DNA from: Vanessa cardui
Taxonomy: Eukaryota; Arthropoda; Insecta; Lepidoptera; Nymphalidae
Length of the DNA: 64,000 nt
Reading direction: 5' to 3'
NCBI RefSeq assembly: GCF_905220365.1
Contig: NC_061131.1
Coordinates: forward strand, 5,022,001 to 5,086,000
Shown: positions 61,801 through 64,000 of the stretch, in pieces
Layout: each line of letters opens with the position of its first letter
Position numbering within the stretch: position 1 is the stretch's first letter
Position numbers and translations under genes: made by a program
The notes under the pieces: generated by a model
The model's database searches: none
What the model was told of the DNA's origin: nothing
Seen by the model: the letters and a program-made list of their open reading frames with translations, nothing else

Positions 61801-63045
61801 TTATTTACTTATACTCCGTAGTATGATTCAAAAATATATTCGGTATGATTGATGACTGTCGTAGTTGTCGCCGATACAAGATTATCTAGTTGTTGTTGCT
61901 GTTGCTGTTGACTTCCAAGCAGTTTTATTAATCTAAATAATTGTATTTAACTAACATGACTTTGTATTTTTAAATGTTAAAAAAGAGTAACTACTGATTC
62001 TTGGCGGTAGAATCTACTTTCCGAACCGGTGGTATCTTCACTTAATTGTATAATGATCAGTTCTTCTCGGTATCTACTTTCCGAACCGGTGGTAGCTTCA
62101 CTTAATTGTATAATGACGATTCAAAAGTGCTTGTAAAAGCCTATTGGAATAAAGTTTATTTTGATTTGATTTGTGAAAAATATTATAATTCATTTATTTT
62201 TATAATTTAATTAAATATTATTTTATTTTAAGGGGATGCAAACGCTTATCTATTGTAAAGTTGTAGTAAGCAACTGTTTGATGCGGGTAGAGGACGTTAA
62301 AATTTATTGGAACCATTAACGGGTTACTCGATAACCAGAAACAATTGGTTACAGATATAAAATAACCATTCAATAAATACAGGAAACGAACGTCAACCAT
62401 ATTAATCTATTATTAAAATATGTGTTGAAATTTAAAATAGTCTAACAAACCCTATGATTTATAAAATAAAAAAAAAAATAACACGAATGACTAACCTATA
62501 CTTTTCAGTTCTTTATTTATTTATAATTGAACACAATTACCTTATATAATTATTAATAATAATTGAACATAATTAGTAAGTATGTATGTTAGAACAGTAA
62601 ATACCACGACCGATACAAACAGACTCGACCAACAGACAACCGAACATTAAACCCGTTACTAAGCGCTCTGTCGTACTTTTGTGATTCCGCTCGGTTCTGG
62701 GTGAGGAGAGGGTAGTTCTTGTAAGAATAGTTTAATTAGATTTTAATGCAATTTATAAAAATATTTAAGCGTCGAAATCGAAATAATATTTTTATCTCAA
62801 CGCGCCATGTCATTTCAGCAGCGACCTTCGAAAGCCCTTTGAATATTTATCAAATTATAAACCATTCATTGAAATATTTTTATTTTGTTTCAGCTCATCG
62901 TCCCATGCTGATCGCTTGCGAAGATACGGTTATACGACTCGTATCCAGCGGACGATATCAAAATTCAATTACCCTGGCATTTTCACCTCTTCCCCTGGAA
63001 CACTACGAACATGCTGATTTAATCTGCGGTATCAATGAAATTTAA
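22800..63045 (+). CDS. Crhbp: Corticotropin-releasing hormone binding protein (CRHBP / CRF-BP), seven exons
   Basis: Coding exons are 22800-22868, 44340-44439, 45037-45197, 47747-47942, 52747-52925, 56538-56646 and 62894-63045, 966 bp giving 321 residues; human CRHBP has 322. All junctions are GT-AG and in frame. Seen: signal peptide 1 to about 19; ten cysteines at 58, 80, 103, 136, 177, 199, 236, 265, 280 and 316, which match the five consecutive disulfide loops of the family; VPCDNGG and DGWELNG like the vertebrate IDCQGGD and DGWILKG; N198-C-S at the site glycosylated in the human protein; and IRLVSSGR near the C-terminus like VRMVSSGK. CRHBP is a secreted protein that binds CRF-like peptides and limits receptor activation. 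In insects the presumed partner is the CRF-related diuretic hormone (DH44 type); that is family inference. No frame break or missing key residue is seen, so the gene looks functional. Confidence 0.96.
25800..26000 (+). repeat. LINE 3'-end-like interspersed repeat
   Basis: It reads ATAAATGTAAAAGTAACG, CTGTCTCTCTGTTGCTCTTT, GATGAAATTTGGTATGAAAC and ends GAAACCGAGGGCGAAAACTAG. This layout is common in butterfly genomes (likely the tail of a non-LTR element); exact family unknown. Confidence 0.55.
26582..26600. repeat. 19-bp palindrome
   Basis: GCATGTACA, one central T, then TGTACATGC: a perfect inverted repeat in Crhbp intron 1. No function is evident. Confidence 0.5.
26937..28213 (+). mobile_element. 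Mariner transposon, 1.28 kb, inactivated
   Basis: Inverted ends of about 28 bp share the core TAGGTTGGGGAAAAAGT at both termini, and each end is bordered by TA, the usual mariner target duplication. Length is normal for an intact mariner. It lies in Crhbp intron 1 in the same orientation as the gene. The ends are well preserved while the transposase is broken, so it could once have been mobilised in trans. Confidence 0.93.
27119..28137 (+). pseudogene. Mariner transposase pseudogene (DD34D)
   Basis: The frame opens at ATG 27119 but has stops at 27152-27154 and 27392-27394 and a frame change near 27550-27560. Visible family marks are the WFKRFQ and SGRP DNA-binding part, WVPHEL linker-like motif, the first catalytic Asp in DDEKW (27568-27570), the second in HHDNARPH (27844-27846) and the third in YSPDLAPSD (27949-27951), with 34 residues between the last two. 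The catalytic triad survives, but the reading frame cannot make full-length protein. The last 179 codons remain open. Confidence 0.92.
29594..29880 (+). mobile_element. tRNA-derived SINE family 1, near full-length
   Basis: The head GATATGGCCCAGTGGTTAGA is followed by B box GGGTCAAACCC, then CTCGTGCTCAGCGGTGAAGG, CCTCATTGGAACAGCGTGG and CTCAAAAGGAGAGGAGGCCT, ending CCCAGCAGTGGGTTTTTACA. Confidence 0.88.
32526..32866 (+). mobile_element. MITE copy B
   Basis: Same family and orientation as copy A: AGTACGACACAACTTAGATG at the left, TCCGATGCTACATCTAATTT toward the right end, and the shared interior (AATTAAGTACGCTATCCC, TGACGCGTCGATTTAC, GAATGGCGCGATAGGGAGC). It is 341 bp. Confidence 0.85.
33298..33325. 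repeat. Hairpin (11-bp perfect arms) at a repeat edge
   Basis: TTTGCTAGTCT and AGACTAGCAAA flank a 6-base loop CCTATA. It directly precedes the ~280-bp family copy at 33331 and may reflect its insertion. Confidence 0.6.
33331..33605 (+). repeat. ~280-bp interspersed family, most complete copy
   Basis: It runs CGGTGGTAGGGCTTTGTGC, CTGGGTAGGTACCACC, GTTCCGGTTTGAAGGGTGAG, CACAAGGGACATAACATC, GGGTGATGGTGTCAACTTAC and ends CAGGTGGCCCATATGGTCG. It has no coding frame and no tRNA head. It is abundant in butterflies; its class is not certain. Confidence 0.8.
34398..34625 (+). mobile_element. tRNA-derived SINE family 2, copy 1
   Basis: The tRNA-like head GACCTCCGTGGTCGAGTGG has B box GGTTCGATTCCCGGC at about 34460-34474. 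The body has TTCTATGTTGTCTTGGGTCT, GTACCGTCGTCGTCG and CAAGTGCTTTAGCTACTTAC. An inverted copy lies at 43290-43517. The tRNA part lacks a clean cloverleaf, so this is not a working tRNA gene. Confidence 0.85.
35170..35400 (-). repeat. LINE 3'-end-like repeat fragment
   Basis: It ends AACAGACAGAGTTACTTTCA then TATTTATAATATTAGTA, as does the copy at 37355-37535. The interior is diverged. Orientation is provisional. Confidence 0.4.
35969..36622 (+). pseudogene. C-terminal part of R1-like LINE ORF2 protein
   Basis: The frame is open from the insertion edge to the stop at 36620-36622, 217 codons with no break. It shows AGDPPWELQAEVLAEVYRF, then RHLS-like Trp/Arg-rich spacing, MTQVLTGHGCFGKYL, a zinc-knuckle-like C-x2-C-x8-H-x4-C (CHECGAPVDTAYHTLYEC), MLSSEMCW and a basic tail RRRRPGRRKRR. 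These are features of the region after the reverse transcriptase in R1-clade elements. The reverse transcriptase and endonuclease are missing, so it is a fragment. Clade assignment is moderate. The other overlapping open frames here are shadows produced by the high GC. Confidence 0.85.
35969..36920 (+). mobile_element. 5'-truncated R1-like LINE with poly-A and 13-bp target duplication
   Basis: The insert is GC-rich against an AT-rich background. GGTTTTAAGTCGC occurs at both edges (35956-35968, 36921-36933), a perfect 13-bp target duplication. The 3' end is a run of 27 A (36894-36920). Only the last part of the element is present, as expected from incomplete reverse transcription. The clean tail and perfect duplication imply a recent insertion. 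Confidence 0.93.
37355..37535 (-). repeat. LINE 3'-end-like interspersed repeat
   Basis: It reads TTGCCCGCGGCTTCGCTCGC, GTTAGGCAAAAAGTGG, CATCAAATTCGGTTCATTGG and ACAGACAGAGTTACTTTCAT. It resembles the widespread repeat tails at 25800 and 35170. Orientation is provisional. Confidence 0.5.
39530..39690 (-). repeat. ~280-bp interspersed family, diverged copy
   Basis: CACCACCGCCCATACTGG, GTAAGAAATATTAACCATTG and TACAAAGTATTGTTG match the family at lower identity. Confidence 0.6.
40549..40752 (+). repeat. ~280-bp interspersed family, copy
   Basis: TACCACTCATTAACTGTTCT, TTTTGGTTTGAAAGGTGAGT, GACTACAGGCACAAGG, TAGTGGCGCATTGGAGAT and TAACCATCGGTTGGGCCGC match the full copy. Confidence 0.7.
40765..40882 (-). 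repeat. Dispersed repeat fragment, pair with 870-990
   Basis: TGATCAGAATTGCGATTCAA and GCTCCTTGCCACCATTCTAC are reverse complements of parts of 870-990. Family unknown. Confidence 0.55.
41528..41572 (+). repeat. LINE 3'-end fragment ('AGAGTAACTACTG' family)
   Basis: AAAAAGAGTAACTACTGAAC and TTCTTGCCAGCTCTTGTC match the 61975-62050 copy. Confidence 0.55.
43290..43517 (-). mobile_element. tRNA-derived SINE family 2, copy 2
   Basis: The reverse complement of 34398-34625: GAGACAACATCACATACATT, GTAGCTAAAGCACTTGTGTT, CGGGAATCGAACCCAGGACC (B box) and CATTCGACCACGGACGTCGT at the tRNA-like head. Confidence 0.85.
43812..43975 (-). repeat. LINE 3'-end-like repeat
   Basis: It reads AAGTCAAAAATCTTTATTCA, GATTACACTTTCTTATTGAT, CTACCACCGGTTCGGAACTT and GAGCAGAACCGGTGAAAGAA. 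A close relative is at 57160-57315, more distant ones at 61139 and 61905. Confidence 0.65.
43984..44107. repeat. Local AT-rich tandem duplication
   Basis: CATTAAATTTGATTTTTATA begins at about 43987 and again at about 44081; between them ATGTATAATAATTG recurs three times. It lies about 230 bases before Crhbp exon 2. Confidence 0.65.
44340..44439 (+). CDS. Crhbp: Crhbp coding exon 2 (N-terminal linker with basic site)
   Basis: The exon starts after TTTTTAAAG and ends before GTATGT, leaving one base over. Read in phase 0 it gives residues 24-56, with no cysteine, two Trp (TWRGLR, PSWFSR) and a basic motif RVRR at 41-44 that fits an R-x-R-R proprotein convertase site. The segment precedes the first conserved cysteine. 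It is poorly conserved in the family, so this exon is supported by splice sites and phase more than by similarity. Confidence 0.75.
44440..45036 (+). other. Crhbp intron 2
   Basis: A 597-base intron from GTATGT to ATATAG. It is AT-rich, and I see no repeat family or exon in it. Confidence 0.7.
45037..45197 (+). CDS. Crhbp: Crhbp coding exon 3 (Cys 58, 80, 103)
   Basis: The exon starts after ATATAG and ends before GTAAGT. It begins inside an Asp codon and ends in phase 0, encoding residues 57-110. CFLVTSEEGELFF, TVCGIYMIAEPD and VPCDNGG align with the first loop and the start of the second in vertebrate CRHBP, a region important for ligand binding in the human protein. Confidence 0.95.
45246..45360 (+). 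mobile_element. SINE family 1, 3' fragment near exon 3 donor
   Basis: CCGCCAACCTGCATTGGAAC, GTTGTGGAATATGTTCC, CTTAATGGGAGAGAAGGCCT and TGCAGGCTGTTACTGTAA are the 3' half of the family. It starts 48 bases after the exon 3 donor. Confidence 0.8.
45848..46178 (-). mobile_element. MITE copy C
   Basis: It is in inverse orientation to copies A, B and D: TATAGTACGACACAAATTAG at the left end and CTAAGTTGTGTCGTACTATA at the right end, with interior CGCTATTCGTCGCTATAGAT and GGATGGCGTACTCAATTCG. It is 331 bp. Confidence 0.85.
46192..46680 (+). repeat. Diverged tandem duplication, ~240-bp unit
   Basis: Unit 1 is 46192-46440 and unit 2 is 46451-46680. Shared blocks in the same order are ATACTCATAAA, GATTGAATMAAAACCAG, CTTATTTATCAAAATA and TTCTCAACTAAGA(C/G)TC. 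It begins 14 bases after MITE copy C. Confidence 0.75.
47747..47942 (+). CDS. Crhbp: Crhbp coding exon 4 (Cys 136)
   Basis: The exon starts after TTGTAG and ends before GTAAGT, leaving one base over. It encodes residues 111-175, including WIDGWELNGQVWP (vertebrate FDGWILKGEKFP), VVESCDS (vertebrate IDFCESG) and GKGFAITI (vertebrate GNGFTLTI). C136 closes the second disulfide loop. Other open frames over this interval are shadows. Confidence 0.95.
48935..49115 (-). repeat. LINE 3'-end-like interspersed repeat
   Basis: TTTGTCTGTCTGTTTGTCTG, CTCTGGAAAGGCTGGACCGA, ACGGGACTTTCACTGGCAGA and GTGGCGGGCACAGCTAGT are typical of a widespread arthropod repeat tail (RTE-like). Orientation is provisional. 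Confidence 0.55.
50650..50800 (+). repeat. Dispersed direct repeat, left copy (flanks Crhbp exon 5)
   Basis: CCTTCATCAGTTATCAAATT, CTTAGTACC-like TTTTAGTACCTTTTGAAT, CATTGCGACGCA and GGTAAAGC match 53738-53893 in the same orientation. Confidence 0.65.
52200..52262 (+). repeat. LINE 3'-end fragment
   Basis: ACAAGAGTAACCAGTGG, GATTCTTCTCGC and TTTCCGAACCGGTGTTACA match the 61975-62070 copy. Confidence 0.55.
52747..52925 (+). CDS. Crhbp: Crhbp coding exon 5 (Cys 177, 199; glycosylation site)
   Basis: The exon starts after TTCTTTTAG and ends in phase 0 before GTAAGT. It encodes residues 176-235, starting PCNQ as in vertebrate FPCNV. C177 and C199 form the third loop. NCS at 198-200 matches the N-glycosylated Asn-Cys-Ser of human CRHBP. 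VRVLDLNVGQ matches vertebrate VKISDLTLGH. Confidence 0.95.
53626..53732 (-). repeat. ~280-bp interspersed family, short diverged piece
   Basis: GGGCCTTCTGACGATAAGTG, CACTGCCTATGGACATT, CACTCCTTATATCGCCGATG and CTTGGGAACTA match the family. Confidence 0.6.
53738..53893 (+). repeat. Dispersed direct repeat, right copy (flanks Crhbp exon 5)
   Basis: CCTTCGTCAGTTTTCAAATT, CTTAGTACCTTTTGAATGTG, AATCATTGCGACGCATTATG and CGGTAAAGCTGATTATCG match 50650-50800. Confidence 0.65.
53941..54192 (-). repeat. ~280-bp interspersed family, near-complete copy
   Basis: It is inverse to 33331-33605: GCATATGGGCCACCTGATGG, CACCATCACCCATAGACAAT, CCTTGGGAACTAAGATGTTA, CTGGCTCACTCACCC and GGGCTTGCACAAAGCCCTAC. The open frame at 54073-54261 is just this repeat. 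Confidence 0.8.
55364..55575 (+). mobile_element. SINE family 1, 5'-truncated copy with (GTT)n tail
   Basis: TATCTCGTGCTGGGCGGTGA, CGTGAGGAAAACTGCATGTG, TTCCACCAACTCGCATTC and CCCAGCAGTGGGAAATTTAC are followed by GCTGCTGTTGTTGTTGTG. The tRNA-like head is absent. Confidence 0.85.
56538..56646 (+). CDS. Crhbp: Crhbp coding exon 6 (Cys 236, 265)
   Basis: The exon starts after TGTCCAG and ends before GTAACT, leaving one base over. It encodes residues 236-271. C236 and C265 form the fourth loop. GGASGLDHTKM aligns with vertebrate GGTGLDPSKM, which confirms the frame. Confidence 0.94.
56731..56779 (-). mobile_element. SINE family 1, small 3' fragment
   Basis: TTCCACTGCTGGAAGAAGTC and CCTCCCCTCCTTTTTGGGGA match the reverse complement of the 3' end of the family. 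It starts 85 bases after exon 6. Confidence 0.5.
57160..57315 (-). repeat. LINE 3'-end-like repeat
   Basis: (AAACTC)n, then ACTTTATTCAATATAGAAGC, TTACACTTTCTTATTGATGG, CTACCACCGGTTCGGAAAAG and GAGAAGAACCGGCAAAAGAA. It is closest to 43812-43975. Confidence 0.65.
57890..57999 (-). repeat. 'CGGCTTCGCACGGG'-type repeat head, fragment
   Basis: It ends GCACCCGGGCGAATCCGGGG then CGGGTCGCTAG, the complement of the head of the 1908-2166 family. Confidence 0.5.
58542..58584. repeat. CA/CG-rich microsatellite
   Basis: An imperfect (CA)n run ending CACACACGCGCGCG, in Crhbp intron 6. Confidence 0.7.
59347..59684 (+). mobile_element. MITE copy D
   Basis: AATACGACATAATTTAGATG at the left and TGCTACATCTAAGTTGTGTA at the right, with the shared interior CATCCGAATTAAGTACGC, CGACGAATAGCGTCGAATGG and GAGCTATTTCTATTGGTTGT. 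It is 338 bp and slightly more diverged at its ends than copies A-C. Confidence 0.82.
60928..61025 (+). repeat. LINE 3'-end-like repeat fragment
   Basis: TTCGTCTATCTGCCTGTGAC, ACTCGATGAAATTTGCAATG and CAGAAGGTAGGACATGTG resemble the 25800-26000 repeat. Confidence 0.45.
61139..61480 (-). mobile_element. LINE 3' end with end of its reading frame (left arm of inverted pair)
   Basis: Minus-strand reading gives a protein piece containing FKSFVKNTLVEKTYYSIQDF (about 61380-61470), then a 3' UTR with TGACTTCCAAGCAGGATA, AGAGTAACTATTG and a tail AAGTTTATTTTGATTTGATT. This is the layout of the last exon-like part of a common lepidopteran non-LTR element. It is 5'-truncated; clade not assigned. Confidence 0.7.
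61905..62172 (+). mobile_element. LINE 3' end (right arm of inverted pair)
   Basis: It has GTTGACTTCCAAGCAG, TAACTAACATGACTTTG, AAAAAGAGTAACTACTG, TTCCGAACCGGTGG and CTTGTAAAAGCCTATTGGAA then AAGTTTATTTTGATTTGATT. An internal tandem duplication repeats TCTACTTTCCGAACCGGTGG with its flank (about 62012-62057 and 62070-62116). A (GTT)n-type run precedes it. Confidence 0.75.
62894..63045 (+). CDS. Crhbp: Crhbp terminal coding exon 7 (Cys 280, 316)
   Basis: The exon starts after TTTTGTTTCAG, completes a split Ala codon and ends at TAA 63043-63045. It encodes residues 272-321. IACEDTVIRLVSSGR aligns with vertebrate VGCDNTVVRMVSSGK, and LICGINEI with FCLSGL at the C-terminus. C280 and C316 form the fifth loop. 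Confidence 0.95.
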
Positions 63046-64000
63046 ATAGATTTATTACCTTGGACATCGATTTGCGGCTCTGACGATTCGACAGATGTTC
63101 TTGGCTTTTAATTTGTTCCATAGAATTAATGTCTAAGTACGATGAGTATTATTTGTCGATAAAGTTTTATAGGTATTAGACTTGTAACGACAATTTCGAT
63201 TTACTAAGCTGTATGTTTATTGACCTTCTTGATTTAAAAAAAAAAACATAATGTCATAAACGTCATTATAAAAGTCGTAAAAATATTAAACCAGACTTTG
63301 TTGTTGAATTTGATTTATTTAAAATTAGAACACGCCATGTATATGCTAATAATAAATTTATAAATAATTTCGACTGTATCGATTTATGTTGCCGATTATT
63401 TTAATCAATAATAAATCGATTATTTTCGAAAAAAATAAATGTTACAAGTGTAGTTGATATCTTAAGCTTAATATGTATGTAAACGTTTTAAAGTAACTTT
63501 CAAAGTAGGGATAGTATAACAAGAAATAAATGTTTACTCATATAATGTACTTCAGAAGTAAATGTAGAAGCTGTATCTAGTCAATCGGTAAAAACGGGTT
63601 ACTTCCCAACCGCCAAATAAATAAGGTAGTTTATATCAAAGTAATTGTTTAGTTTTAACTTTTAAACATATATTTATGAAATTATTATGTTTCGAATGAG
63701 ATTTGTTTTTTATTTTATCCCATCCACTATTTCAATACATTCTACCCATTTTAAAGGAGTCTTTATTATATAAAGCTCAATTATTATTTATCACTGTAAT
63801 AATAGGAATTTACATTGTTTAAACTAAACCAAAAAATAAGTTTATTATATTATATTATCATCATCATCATAAATAAAAATAGTGTACTTAATTATTTTTA
63901 TAGTATACAATTTATATAATGCTTTTAACATCATTAGTTGATTATATCATTCTACAGTAAAGTAATCCGTTTACATCATCATTTTTGAAATACAAAATTA
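63046..64000 (+). other. Crhbp 3' UTR and downstream flank
   Basis: AT-rich DNA after the stop codon with several AATAAA signals and a short (ATC)n run at about 63858-63873. No further gene is seen before the window ends. Confidence 0.6.
63351..63356 (+). terminator. Candidate Crhbp polyadenylation signal
   Basis: The AATAAA at 63351 is about 305 bases after the stop. Other AATAAA copies follow near 63433 and 63525 (CAAGAAATAAATGTTTA). I cannot tell which is used. Confidence 0.3.

Larger units (their letters stand above)
56647..62893 (+). other. Crhbp intron 6
   Basis: A 6.2-kb intron holding SINE, LINE-tail and MITE pieces, a CA-rich microsatellite and an inverted LINE pair. An open frame at 59144-59344 before MITE copy D is not recognised. 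No other exon is seen. Confidence 0.65.

Noticed and set aside
62746..62893. In-frame extension upstream of Crhbp exon 7
   Set aside because: It is intron; the acceptor TTTTGTTTCAG and split Ala codon fit the CRHBP alignment.

Overview
This window looks like lepidopteran nuclear DNA, most likely from a butterfly. It is AT-rich, has short exons in long introns, and is packed with short interspersed repeats of the kind seen throughout moth and butterfly genomes. I find two protein-coding genes, both on the + strand and both complete. Everything else supportable is repeats, mobile elements, or DNA in which I see nothing.

Gene 1 (3136-13467, six coding exons) is an Osiris-family gene. It encodes a secreted or endosomal protein with a signal peptide, a two-cysteine region, a DUF1676-type core, a long hydrophobic segment and a hydrophilic tail. 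Gene 2 (22800-63045, seven coding exons over 40 kb) encodes corticotropin-releasing hormone binding protein (CRHBP/CRF-BP). Its predicted 321 residues match the vertebrate length, and all ten family cysteines and the Asn-Cys-Ser glycosylation site are present. Every splice junction in both models is GT-AG and keeps frame.

The pairing may be informative. From memory, Drosophila Osi23 (gore-tex, CG15538) lies next to the fly CRHBP-like gene CG15537. If so, the Osiris gene here is a candidate Osi23 orthologue and this is an old conserved gene pair. I could not check this.

Layout: 1-3 kb is repeat-bearing upstream DNA; 3.1-13.6 kb is the Osiris gene; 13.6-22.7 kb is intergenic; 22.8-63.05 kb is CRHBP, with a 21.5-kb first intron holding most of the mobile DNA; 63.05-64 kb is 3' flank. 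Mobile DNA includes a dead 1.28-kb mariner (26937-28213), a 5'-truncated R1-like LINE with poly-A and a 13-bp target duplication nested inside a SINE (35734-36982), seven pieces of one tRNA-derived SINE family, two copies of a second SINE family, four copies of a ~330-bp MITE, about eleven pieces of a ~280-bp family, and several LINE 3' ends, including an inverted pair near the 3' end of CRHBP. I saw no CRISPR, operon-like or virus-derived structure, and no convincing new system. The best leads are the gene linkage, the MITE family, the nested insertion, and the repeats that sit beside splice sites.
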